Shown piece by piece: positions 1 through 4,921 of a DNA stretch of 5,925 bases. The notes beneath the pieces were generated by a model that worked only from the letters and a program-made list of their open reading frames with translations, searched no databases and was not told the DNA's origin. Each line of letters starts with the position of its first letter. Positions within the stretch are counted from its first letter, which is position 1. The DNA comes from Thermoplasmata archaeon (GTDB taxonomy: Archaea > Thermoplasmatota > E2 > DHVEG-1), in NCBI GenBank assembly GCA_030606465.1, contig JAUWGL010000060.1, positions 1 to 5,925 on the forward strand, given 5' to 3'. Made by a program: the position numbers and the translations under genes.

Positions 1-875
1 GCAATTGCACCTGCAAAAGCAACATATAAAGCAATAATGCTAGGTAAAAAATGAGATGCAACAGCTGGTATTGAACCTGTGGAAAAATCATAAGATGCGT
101 AAAAACCAGGAGACATAGATCCATAGGTTACAATCGTAACAAGGATATACATGACAGTAATGACTAGCATAGAAATGATAATGCCTTTGGGTAGAACCTT
201 CTCTGGATTCTTGACTTCTCCTCCAGCGTTTGCTATAGCTGCAAATCCTATGTAACTAAAAAATAATAGACTGCTAGCTTTTACAATCAAGGGGACATCA
301 GCTGTAAAAGAACTGCTTAAATTTCCTAAGGTCACGTGAGGAAGTCCAAACACAATAAGAGCTCCTATACCAATCATGAGTAAAACAAACATGCCTGTCT
401 GAACTTTCCCGTATACCTTGATTCCTAAATCATTGATAACTAGAAAGATGAGAACAAGAACTATAGCAATAATTTGAATATTAACTGTAATAAAAGATGC
501 AACACTTTGTAAACCTGCCATGTTGAAAAAATGTTGAATAAGAATAACATCTCCAACGGCCATAGCAGCGATGACTGCAATCATAGCGAACCATCGTGCC
601 CATGTAGCTATAAATCCTATATATGGATCTAAGATTCTACTGACAAAAACATATTCTCCACCAGATTTAGGAAAGATGGTAGCTAGAACAGTGTAACATA
701 ATGCTATAATGATCGATGGAATAGCAGCGAGAATAAATGCAATTATAATGCCTGATCCAATAGGTACATCTGACTGTATCTGAATAGCAGAAATGAAAAG
801 CCCACCGCCAATAACCGCTGTTACAATGGTAGCAACTACTTCTTTTAAACCAAGTTCTCTTTTAAGTTCAACCAT
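1..875 (-). CDS. APC-family amino acid permease, 3' end cut off by window edge
   Basis: This is a polytopic inner-membrane transporter of the amino acid-polyamine-organocation (APC) superfamily, expected to move an amino acid by proton or sodium symport or by exchange. About 291 codons are visible with no stop. The N-terminus begins MVELKRELGLKE and runs into a first hydrophobic helix carrying IGGGLFIS (residues 22-29), the family's glycine-rich unwound segment in TM1. Several long hydrophobic stretches follow. Residues 218-230 (GGEVKNPEKVLPK) match the conserved loop after TM6. Full members are about 430-480 residues, so roughly a third is missing on the left. The ATG at 873-875 is preceded by GGGAG (881-885) at good spacing. 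The gene has its own TATA box 74 bases from the usp stop, so it need not depend on usp transcription. The substrate cannot be told from sequence. Family assignment is firm. Confidence 0.92.
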   Translation of the reverse strand, partial: MVELKRELGLKEVVATIVTAVIGGGLFISAIQIQSDVPIGSGIIIAFILAAIPSIIIALCYTVLATIFPKSGGEYVFVSRILDPYIGFIATWARWFAMIAVIAAMAVGDVILIQHFFNMAGLQSVASFITVNIQIIAIVLVLIFLVINDLGIKVYGKVQTGMFVLLMIGIGALIVFGLPHVTLGNLSSSFTADVPLIVKASSLLFFSYIGFAAIANAGGEVKNPEKVLPKGIIISMLVITVMYILVTIVTYGSMSPGFYASYDFSTGSIPAVASHFLPSIIALYVAFAGAI

Positions 876-880
876 TTTAT

Positions 881-934
881 CTCCCTTCAACTGAAAACTT
901 TCTAATTATACTTATTTACCGTGTTTCTTTATAA
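881..934 (-). promoter_or_regulatory. Promoter and SD site of the permease gene
   Basis: On the minus strand a TATA box TTATAAAG lies at 927-934 behind a purine-rich stretch that could serve as a BRE. It predicts a start near 903-907 and a leader of about 30 bases ending in the SD site GGGAG (881-885). The 12-mer TATAAAGAAACA (922-933) is repeated exactly upstream of the usp gene at 1507-1518. Confidence 0.5.
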
Positions 935-948
935 CCAATTTTTTTCTT

Positions 949-1386
949 CTATTTTACAACCATAACGGGGCAAGGGGCATGATGTACGACATTTTCAGCA
1001 ACACTTCCCATTAGTAGTCTGTCAAGCGCTGTCGTTCCTTTACTTCCAATAACAATCAGGTCATTCTTTTTTGCTTCTTTTATAATCTCTTCAGCAGGGT
1101 GGCCATCAACGATCTTTTTTGAGACATTGACACCCATCTTTGTGCCTATCTCCTTAATCTTACTAAGAACCGACTGTCCTTTAGACTGCTCTTTTTTCTT
1201 TTGAGCTTTATAAATTTCCATAAGTACATGACCATTGGCTAGAGGAGTAGATAGAGGCGTATGAATCTGAACCACATACATCGCCACAACATCTATTCCC
1301 ATGTTTTTAGCCAAAGAAATAGCTTTTTTCGCCGTTTTAGATCCGTCCACCGGTGCTATTATTTTTCCAAATTCTTTTTTTTCCAT
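949..1386 (-). CDS. Universal stress protein, UspA family (copy 1), 145 aa
   Basis: Single-domain cytoplasmic UspA-type protein with an alpha/beta Rossmann-like nucleotide-binding fold. Family members bind ATP or AMP, dimerise and support survival under stress, usually without a defined enzymatic reaction. Residues 9-16 (IIAPVDGS) form beta-1 with the nucleotide-contacting Asp14. Residues 114-128 match the ATP-binding signature G-2x-G-9x-G-S exactly (GSKG at 114-117, GS at 127-128). I choose the ATG at 1386 rather than the upstream in-frame ATG at 1404, because the AAAGGAGATGA SD element (1392-1402) lies inside those extra six codons. This start also gives 145 residues, the same as the paralogue at 1882-2319. 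The C-terminal 63 residues differ from that paralogue at only three positions, while the middle (about residues 45-80) has diverged. No signal peptide is present. Its own ligand is not known. Confidence 0.94.
   Translation of the reverse strand: MEKKEFGKIIAPVDGSKTAKKAISLAKNMGIDVVAMYVVQIHTPLSTPLANGHVLMEIYKAQKKKEQSKGQSVLSKIKEIGTKMGVNVSKKIVDGHPAEEIIKEAKKNDLIVIGSKGTTALDRLLMGSVAENVVHHAPCPVMVVK
951..1141. repeat. Duplicated usp 3' block, copy 1 (partner 1884-2074)
   Basis: This 191-base block aligns without gaps to 1884-2074 (offset 933). I count 14 differences by eye, and 977-1029 is identical to 1910-1962 over 53 bases. Similarity drops sharply upstream of 1141 on the coding strand, so the two genes are mosaic rather than uniformly diverged. 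Confidence 0.85.
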
Positions 1387-1390
1387 TAAC

Positions 1391-1513
1391 TCATCTCCTT
1401 TCATATTTTGAAACCATGTTTACATATCGTTCCAGCTCTTTTTTGGAAATCGATGTAACTTTTTCCAATGCCGCCTTACAGTGTTTTGCTTCATACTGGT
1501 TAAGTTTGTTTCT
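1391..1513 (-). other. Start-less 40-codon open frame in the usp copy 1 leader
   Basis: Between the 63-aa membrane protein and usp, the minus strand is open for 40 codons from just after a TAA (1514-1516) to a TGA (1391-1393) that overlaps the usp SD site. The translation is charged and helix-like (KELERYVNMVSKYERR at its end). It lies in the same frame as the upstream membrane-protein gene, separated by TAG and TAA. It has no ATG near its 5' end and no SD site. It could be a decayed gene tail, a microprotein with an unusual start, or chance in AT-rich DNA. I do not claim it is expressed. Confidence 0.2.
1392..1402 (-). promoter_or_regulatory. SD site that fixes the start of usp copy 1
   Basis: On the minus strand AAAGGAGATGA ends six bases before the ATG at 1386, with 8 bases from GGAG to the ATG. 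It overlaps the upstream ATG at 1404, which has no SD of its own, so initiation at 1386 is favoured. Confidence 0.8.
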
Positions 1514-1518
1514 TTATA
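1507..1518 (-). promoter_or_regulatory. Candidate TATA box for usp copy 1
   Basis: The minus strand reads TATAAAGAAACA, identical over 12 bases to the TATA region of the permease. A start about 25 bases downstream would leave an unusually long leader of about 100 bases before the ATG at 1386. Confidence 0.4.
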
Positions 1519-1534
1519 CACGCATCTTTTTGTT

Positions 1535-1726
1535 CTAACTTATTTTGAGTGACTTTTTTTCTGCCATTATAATTGTTGAAAATGTCACGGCAAGATAAAA
1601 AGCAATCAGCACCAAAGGAAACCATGAATAACTATTAAAACCTGGAACTAAAAAACTCAATAATGCCCATACTGCAGCCGTTGTAAAGACATGTAAAACT
1701 GCTATCATTGCTTTATAATTTTTCAT
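1535..1726 (-). CDS. Small two-helix membrane protein, unknown function, 63 aa
   Basis: I do not recognise a family. The protein starts MKNYKAMIAVLHVF and has two clear hydrophobic segments, about residues 7-27 and 35-54. They are joined by a short loop with Pro28, Gly29 and Asn31 and followed by a lysine-containing tail (AEKKSLKIS). The pattern fits a helical hairpin in the membrane, and the positive-inside rule puts both ends in the cytoplasm. The ATG at 1726 follows GGGGTGG by about 9 bases, a passable SD site. It sits between the two usp paralogues on the same strand, so a stress-linked accessory role is possible but is inference from position only. The strongly hydrophobic, non-repetitive composition argues against a chance reading frame. 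Confidence 0.65.
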   Translation of the reverse strand: MKNYKAMIAVLHVFTTAAVWALLSFLVPGFNSYSWFPLVLIAFYLAVTFSTIIMAEKKSLKIS

Positions 1727-1761
1727 CTTCTATTTCCACCCCTTATTTATTTTCATTAATT

Positions 1762-1833
1762 TCATCTTCTGCATATAACATAATCTTTATTATCGTTAAA
1801 AAAATTTGATTTTTTCCTGTTTTTATTTTCCAC
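1762..1833 (-). CDS. Possible 23-aa leader peptide with GTG start
   Basis: On the minus strand GAGGTGA (1840-1846) stands six bases before a GTG (1831-1833) that opens 23 codons rich in Lys and Asn and ends at TGA (1762-1764). A T-rich run (1798-1804) lies inside the frame. The SD site is among the better ones in the window, but the peptide resembles nothing I know and the composition is plain AT-rich sequence. It could be a leader ORF of the membrane-protein gene at 1535-1726, or chance. Confidence 0.2.
   Translation of the reverse strand: MENKNRKKSNFFNDNKDYVICRR
1771..1779 (-). promoter_or_regulatory. Candidate TATA box for the 63-aa membrane protein
   Basis: GTTATATGC on the minus strand would place transcription start near 1750, leaving a leader of about 25 bases before the ATG at 1726. 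It is a modest match to the archaeal box. Confidence 0.3.
1798..1804 (-). terminator. U-tract terminator candidate after usp copy 2
   Basis: Seven consecutive T residues on the minus strand, about 80 bases past the usp copy 2 stop, without a clear hairpin. Archaeal termination often relies on U-runs alone, so this is plausible but weak. Confidence 0.3.
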
Positions 1834-1881
1834 TTTTAGTCACCTCTGTTTTTTTTCTGTAGATGATGTTTCTCTCTTGAT

Positions 1882-2319
1882 CTATTTTACAACCATAACT
1901 GGACAGGGAGCATGATGTACGACATTTTCAGCAACACTTCCCATTAGTAGTCTGTCAAGCGCCGTCGTCCCTTTACTTCCAATAACAACCAGGTTATTCT
2001 TTTTTACCTCTTTTATAATCTCCTCAGCAGGGTGACCATCGACGATCTTTTTTGAGACATTGACCCCCATCTTTTTCCCAAGTTTCTCTATTTCCTCGAG
2101 ATAGGAGTTTCCTTTGTCCTTTAGTAGCTGATGTACCTGAATGTATGGTATTTCATCAGGGCATTCATAGAGAGCTGGCAGATTTGGTATGTTCACCACA
2201 TACATCGCTACAGCTTTTATACCTGTAGATTTTGCAAGAAAAATCGCCTTCTTTGCAGCTTTTTTTGCAATGTCGGATCCATCCACGGGTACCATTATTC
2301 TTTCAAATTCTTTTTTCAT
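1882..2319 (-). CDS. Universal stress protein, UspA family (copy 2), 145 aa
   Basis: Second single-domain UspA protein with the same expected nucleotide-binding role as the copy at 949-1386. Residues 8-15 (IMVPVDGS) hold the nucleotide-contacting Asp13. The ATP-binding signature G-2x-G-9x-G-S is intact at residues 114-128. Compared with copy 1 it has extra alanine/lysine residues in helix 1 (AKKAAKKAIFLAK). It also has a different middle region, residues about 45-80, containing a cysteine and several prolines, the part that in this family shapes the ligand pocket and dimer contacts. Its last 63 residues are nearly identical to copy 1. The ATG at 2319 is preceded by GAGG (2327-2330) at 7 bases. 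A strong TATA box lies about 80 bases upstream, after the Hsp20 gene. Copy number and mosaic divergence suggest paralogues that keep one shared half by recombination. Confidence 0.95.
   Translation of the reverse strand: MKKEFERIMVPVDGSDIAKKAAKKAIFLAKSTGIKAVAMYVVNIPNLPALYECPDEIPYIQVHQLLKDKGNSYLEEIEKLGKKMGVNVSKKIVDGHPAEEIIKEVKKNNLVVIGSKGTTALDRLLMGSVAENVVHHAPCPVMVVK
1884..2074. repeat. Duplicated usp 3' block, copy 2 (partner 951-1141)
   Basis: Partner of the block at 951-1141, aligned at a constant offset of 933 with 14 differences in 191 bases by my count. It encodes the C-terminal 63 residues including the ATP-binding signature. Confidence 0.85.
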
Positions 2320-2396
2320 TAAATCGCCTCTTTTCTGATTTTGAAGTTATATTTATGTGTTTTTCCACTCTTTTTTTATTCATCTCTATTTTTTCC

Positions 2397-2409
2397 ATAT
2401 AATTTAAAA
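2397..2409 (-). promoter_or_regulatory. TATA box of usp copy 2
   Basis: The minus strand reads TTTTAAATTATAT, a strong archaeal TATA match. Predicted start is near 2378, giving a leader of about 60 bases to the ATG at 2319. It lies 33 bases past the Hsp20 stop, so usp copy 2 probably has its own promoter. Confidence 0.55.
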
Positions 2410-2441
2410 CATTTACAATACAGAGAACAGACGGAGAAGAT

Positions 2442-3029
2442 CTATTCAATCTGTATCTTTCTCCCTATTCTCTTTGGCTTTACTTTTTTCAGTTCTATGT
2501 CCAATACACCATTCCGATAACTTGCTTTTGCAGAATCTGCATCGACATCACAAGCCAGTTCCACTTTCTTGTAATATTTTTTTCCTTCTTTGTCTACTTT
2601 TATTACCACGATATCCTCCATGATCTCCAACTCGATATCCTCTTTTGAAACTCCTGGAATTTCAGCAGTTATACTCACTATCTTATTCCCTTCAATAACG
2701 TCTACTATTGGCTCTTTGGCTCCGAGCATCTGTTGAGATACACGCGGCGTATTTGGGATATTTCCAAATTCCTCGAAATGTGGTTTTCCATCTGGAGCAC
2801 TACGGAGAGACCATCCATACACATATGGTTCTCCTTTTTTAGAGGATGGCAAATTCTCACTCATTGCATTTCTGAACGCATAATTCATCTCTCTCTGCAT
2901 TTTTCTGAATTGTTCCTCGAATTCATCGAAGATATCAGATGGAAATCCAAATCCCCATCTTGTTCTAGAATTTCCGAACCAATCATCGTAAAAATCTTCT
3001 TCTCTTTTAAATGGCCTTTTTTTATTCAT
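2442..3029 (-). CDS. Small heat-shock protein Hsp20, long N-arm archaeal type, about 195 aa
   Basis: ATP-independent holdase of the Hsp20/alpha-crystallin family, expected to oligomerise and bind unfolding proteins in the cytoplasm. Numbering from the ATG at 3029: an acidic/aromatic N-terminal arm (residues 1-60), then YGWSLRSAPDGKPHFEEFGN at 71-90, a segment I associate with an archaeal Hsp20 subgroup. The alpha-crystallin domain covers about 105-183, with IPGVSKEDI (124-132) and RNGVLDIEL (172-180). A C-terminal IQI at 192-194 supplies the I-x-I motif that docks neighbouring subunits. Start choice is uncertain. GGAGATGA (3038-3045) could serve the ATG at 3029 (8 bases after the motif, 12 from its GGAG core). 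An ATG at 3041 lies inside it and a TTG at 3047 precedes it, adding 4 or 6 residues. It lies downstream of the other Hsp20 gene on the same strand, beyond a hairpin that may reduce read-through. Confidence 0.94.
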   Translation of the reverse strand: MNKKRPFKREEDFYDDWFGNSRTRWGFGFPSDIFDEFEEQFRKMQREMNYAFRNAMSENLPSSKKGEPYVYGWSLRSAPDGKPHFEEFGNIPNTPRVSQQMLGAKEPIVDVIEGNKIVSITAEIPGVSKEDIELEIMEDIVVIKVDKEGKKYYKKVELACDVDADSAKASYRNGVLDIELKKVKPKRIGRKIQIE

Positions 3030-3037
3030 TATTTCAT

Positions 3038-3045
3038 TCATCTCC
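3038..3045 (-). promoter_or_regulatory. SD site deciding the start of the downstream Hsp20
   Basis: GGAGATGA on the minus strand is a one-mismatch version of the full archaeal SD. It overlaps the in-frame ATG at 3039-3041, leaving the ATG at 3027-3029 as the natural target. The spacing is longer than at other genes in this window (12 bases from GGAG against 8-9), so the call is tentative. Confidence 0.5.
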
Positions 3046-3100
3046 AAGAAATTTCACTAATTCATCTATTGTCCTCTATCGATTTAGACAATCTAAAAAT

Positions 3101-3134
3101 AAAATAAGTAGAAGGTTTTGTTCTACTTTATTTT
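3101..3134 (-). terminator. Hairpin between the two Hsp20 genes, overlapping the stop codon
   Basis: Arms 3101-3113 and 3121-3134 pair over 13 bp with one bulged base and enclose a 7-base loop (3114-3120). On the minus strand the stem contains the TAG stop (3123-3125) of the upstream Hsp20 gene and is followed by a T-rich run (TTATTTTATTTTT). It looks like an intrinsic terminator or an mRNA 3'-end stabiliser that sets the ratio of the two chaperones. Confidence 0.55.
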
Positions 3135-3641
3135 TACCTTTTTAGATTCATGTCTTGGCTTAGGTTCAACTTTTGGGATTGTAAGCGTAAGCACACCATG
3201 ATTCATCTCTGCTTCAACATTATCTGTTTTTAACTCCTCTGGAAGTTCGAAACAACGATAGAAACTCGTACTGCTTCGTTCTTGTCTGAGCCAGTTTTTT
3301 CCTTTTTCGTCTTCGATGTTTTCATGTTCTGCTGAAATCTCTACACCATATGGTGTAACTTCAATGTTTATGTCCTCTTTTGGAATACCTGGCATCTCGA
3401 CATTCATCTCATATTTGTCACCAAGATCTGCAAGGTCCATTGCTGGTGTTCTGTTTTCGTATGTACTGAGCATACCACCTACTGGATGCCAAAAGAGATT
3501 ATCAAGATTTGTCCTGAATTGATCAAACAGTTGATCCATATCTGTCCACATGTCAAATGGTCTTCTTTCTACAATTTCTTCATGTGTTTTTTCGTTAGGT
3601 TTTACTATTATCTTATCTTTTTTTATTTTTCTAATATCCAT
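3123..3641 (-). CDS. Small heat-shock protein Hsp20, classical type, 172 aa
   Basis: Classical Hsp20/alpha-crystallin holdase that should form oligomers and keep unfolding proteins soluble for refolding by other chaperones. Residues 1-60 are the variable N-arm, with the RPFDMWTDMDQLFDQF amphipathic segment (27-42) typical of the family. The alpha-crystallin domain spans about 65-158, with MPGIPKEDI (83-91), then an acidic/lysine loop (105-117), and the beta-9 signature HGVLTLTIPK (148-157). The C-terminal V-K-I (169-171) is an I-x-I/V-type docking motif. Length is normal for the family. The ATG at 3641 follows GAGGT at 7 bases. A consensus TATA box (3675-3682) and an exact copy of the 23-bp element (3687-3709) stand directly upstream, so it probably leads the chaperone transcription unit. 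Confidence 0.97.
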   Translation of the reverse strand: MDIRKIKKDKIIVKPNEKTHEEIVERRPFDMWTDMDQLFDQFRTNLDNLFWHPVGGMLSTYENRTPAMDLADLGDKYEMNVEMPGIPKEDINIEVTPYGVEISAEHENIEDEKGKNWLRQERSSTSFYRCFELPEELKTDNVEAEMNHGVLTLTIPKVEPKPRHESKKVKIK

Positions 3642-3674
3642 ATTTTTTACCTCAACACAATATGCGCTATACTG

Positions 3675-3682
3675 TTTATAAA
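3675..3682 (-). promoter_or_regulatory. TATA box of the leading Hsp20 gene
   Basis: TTTATAAA at consensus strength sits in a 10-bp palindrome (GTTTATAAAC, 3674-3683). The expected start is near 3652-3657, inside the 9-mer TGTTGAGGT (3649-3657), so the mRNA would have a very short leader with its SD almost at the 5' end. Confidence 0.7.
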
Positions 3683-3686
3683 CATA

Positions 3687-3709
3687 TTCACAATAATTAT
3701 TAACAAAAA
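3687..3709 (-). promoter_or_regulatory. 23-bp upstream promoter element, copy 1 (identical to 5044-5066)
   Basis: Exact 23-base match to 5044-5066, centred on the perfect palindrome AATAATTATT. On the minus strand it ends 4 bases before the Hsp20 TATA box. Exactly 29 bases separate it from TGTTGAGGT (3649-3657), the same spacing as at the other copy. A half-like site, TTGTTAATAA, lies inverted at 3759-3768. It is probably a binding site for a transcription factor that activates or represses stress genes. Confidence 0.65.
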
Positions 3710-3788
3710 CTACTATAACATTTATACATATTGAAAAAAATAATTGAACTGGTGCATATTGTTAATAAATTGTTAGCTAATTGAATGT

Positions 3789-3794
3789 AAAAAA
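3789..3794 (-). terminator. U-tract terminator candidate after the LEA-like gene
   Basis: Six T residues on the minus strand (TATTTTTTA) about 65 bases past the LEA-like stop, with only a 4-bp hairpin before them. It is a plausible end for the three-gene unit ahead of the Hsp20 promoter. Confidence 0.35.
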
Positions 3795-3859
3795 TAGGTA
3801 TGACAATAGATGTGTTCTATCGCATTAGTTTTACGAATGTCAGTTTTTCACTCTTTTTT

Positions 3860-4282
3860 CTAGTCTACTTCTAAAACCTTTTTGGTTGCTTCAAGTATCT
3901 TTTTTACGGCACCTTTAACTATTTCTGCTGCTTTGTCACCTGCTTCTTTTGCGGAATCAATAGCTGCTTCTGCAGCATGTTCCGCCATATCAGCAGCTTT
4001 TGAACCGGACTGCTTCGTTCCTTCAACTATGCCTTCAGCAGCTCCTTTAGTAATTTCAGCAGATTCTATTTTTACCTTTCGTGCACCTTCGATCGCACCC
4101 TTCATCGCATCTTTAGCAACAGATTCTACTTTCTCCCTTGTAGCCTCTACACCCTTTAATGCATTCTTAACAGCATCTCTAGTAATCCCACCTATCTTTT
4201 CCTTTAGGTCTTCTCCATTTTCAACTACTTTTACTACTGATTCTCTAACAGTTTTTGTTACTTCGCTTTCCTTTTTTTCCAC
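3860..4282 (-). CDS. LEA-like amphipathic repeat protein, six 22-residue repeats, 140 aa
   Basis: Hydrophilic helical protein resembling group 3/4 late-embryogenesis-abundant proteins and other 11-mer amphipathic-helix proteins. Such proteins are usually tied to desiccation, salt, freezing or heat protection of membranes and proteins. From residue 11 the whole chain is tandem repeats starting at 11, 33, 55, 77, 99 and 121, each 22 residues (two 11-mers), the last ending at 140. The pattern is roughly hydrophobic-x-Lys/Arg-Asp/Gly-Ala-hydrophobic-Lys/Glu-x-Ala-Ile-Glu-Gly. There is no Cys, Trp, Phe or Pro, and no signal peptide. The start is a GTG at 4282, seven bases after AGGAGGT (4290-4296), the best SD in the window. 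It is the last gene of the unit headed by the 150-aa gene, 37 bases after the 33-aa ORF. The apparent antisense open frame is a by-product of its Ala/Lys/Glu codons. The molecular role is inferred from composition, and a membrane-surface or phasin-like role is an alternative. Confidence 0.82.
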   Translation of the reverse strand: MEKKESEVTKTVRESVVKVVENGEDLKEKIGGITRDAVKNALKGVEATREKVESVAKDAMKGAIEGARKVKIESAEITKGAAEGIVEGTKQSGSKAADMAEHAAEAAIDSAKEAGDKAAEIVKGAVKKILEATKKVLEVD

Positions 4283-4289
4283 AATTTTT

Positions 4290-4296
4290 ACCTCCT
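4290..4296 (-). promoter_or_regulatory. SD site supporting the GTG start of the LEA-like gene
   Basis: AGGAGGT on the minus strand, seven bases before the GTG at 4280-4282. No ATG lies nearby in frame, so this site decides the start. Confidence 0.8.
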
Positions 4297-4319
4297 AATT
4301 TTCTGTTTTCCAGTTACCC

Positions 4320-4421
4320 CTATTTTTTAAGTTTTATCATTCTTTTCTTTCTCCTATAAGCAAGCATTCGTTCATGTAGTTCTCTTATTCTTCTATCTGC
4401 ATGGTTTTCATATACATTCAT
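4320..4421 (-). CDS. Basic microprotein, 33 aa, translationally coupled
   Basis: The 33-codon frame begins at an ATG (4419-4421) that overlaps the TGA of the 150-aa gene by four bases (ATGA), the classical arrangement for translational coupling, and ends at TAG (4320-4322). The peptide starts MNVYENHADRRIRELHERM and ends in a lysine/arginine-rich tail. It has about 13 Lys/Arg and no Cys, and should form a single basic helix, which suggests contact with nucleic acid or with an acidic partner. I recognise no family. A weak GGAAG lies upstream, so translation may depend on the preceding gene. Same strand, tight overlap and helix-like composition make it more likely real than not. Confidence 0.6.
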   Translation of the reverse strand: MNVYENHADRRIRELHERMLAYRRKKRMIKLKK

Positions 4422-4870
4422 ATTTTTTCTCTTCCTGTCATTTCTTTTTCCTTCACGTTAAACTGGTTTTTTTGCGCCCAGAGTTTAATTCCGTCAAGAA
4501 TCAACCATATTTCTTCCACAAATTCTGCAACTTTCCATCTCCTGTGTTCTTCTGCAATAAAATTCAGTTGTTCTGCATCTTTCATCGTTTCTGCTTTCAA
4601 ATGTTCATTATATTCAGTTGAATAAACATCATACAATATTTCATGGGCAGCATTGTCTATTACAACTTTAACCGCAATCGATCCATCTGGGCTATCAAAC
4701 CAGAATTCTGAATCGGAGACTCTTGATGGTTTTATCTTTATTTTCTCTGTTTTTGAGAAATCTAACAGATTTGAAACAAAATCAGCATTCATTTTACCAG
4801 ACACTTGGGCTGACCCTCCACCTATGCCTCTTAGTCTTTGTCTGCCAAAGCCTCTATTTGTAACCTTCAT
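4418..4870 (-). CDS. Protein of unknown function, 150 aa, first gene of stress-linked unit
   Basis: I do not recognise a family. The protein opens with a basic glycine/arginine tail (RGFGRQRLRGIGGGS, residues 6-20), which may bind nucleic acid. Residues 28-82 are a mixed region with alternating hydrophobics (EFWFDSPDGSIAVKVVID, 55-72) that looks like beta-strands and a turn. Residues 90-135 are predicted helix with charged heptads and three tryptophans (W112, W122, W131). There is no Cys, signal peptide or membrane helix. I place the start at the ATG at 4870, since GAGGTGA sits five bases before it; the in-frame GTG at 4879 lies inside that SD. Its TGA overlaps the 33-aa ORF, and the LEA-like gene follows. 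Its own TATA box and the shared 23-bp module lie upstream, so stress-regulated expression is inferred. Confidence 0.78.
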   Translation of the reverse strand: MKVTNRGFGRQRLRGIGGGSAQVSGKMNADFVSNLLDFSKTEKIKIKPSRVSDSEFWFDSPDGSIAVKVVIDNAAHEILYDVYSTEYNEHLKAETMKDAEQLNFIAEEHRRWKVAEFVEEIWLILDGIKLWAQKNQFNVKEKEMTGREKI

Positions 4871-4910
4871 TGTCTTCACCTCATTTATTTTTGTGATAAA
4901 TGTAATTCAT

Positions 4911-4918
4911 TTTTATAG
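4911..4918 (-). promoter_or_regulatory. Proximal TATA box of the 150-aa gene
   Basis: CTATAAAA on the minus strand predicts a start near 4888 and a short leader of roughly 18 bases carrying the SD GAGGTGA (4876-4882). It would let the protein genes be transcribed separately from the structured RNA just upstream. Confidence 0.45.
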
Positions 4919-4921
4919 TGT

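Noticed and set aside
2304..2399. 31-codon lysine-rich frame in the usp copy 2 leader
   Set aside because: Its ATG lies on or upstream of the TATA box of that gene and before the expected transcript start, with no SD site.
2733..3107. Plus-strand 124-codon open frame opposite the Hsp20 gene
   Set aside because: No SD or TATA box, Trp/Ser/Ile-rich composition typical of antisense frames, and the opposite strand is unmistakable Hsp20.
3773..3780. TTAGCTAA palindrome and TTGTTAATAA half-site between the LEA-like and Hsp20 genes
   Set aside because: Short AT-rich palindromes are common here. The half-site matches only 10 bases of the 23-bp element and has no promoter beside it.
3882..4298. Long plus-strand open frame opposite the LEA-like gene
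   Set aside because: It is the antisense of an Ala/Lys/Glu repeat gene, which leaves few stops on the other strand. The sense strand has the perfect SD and the protein-like repeats.
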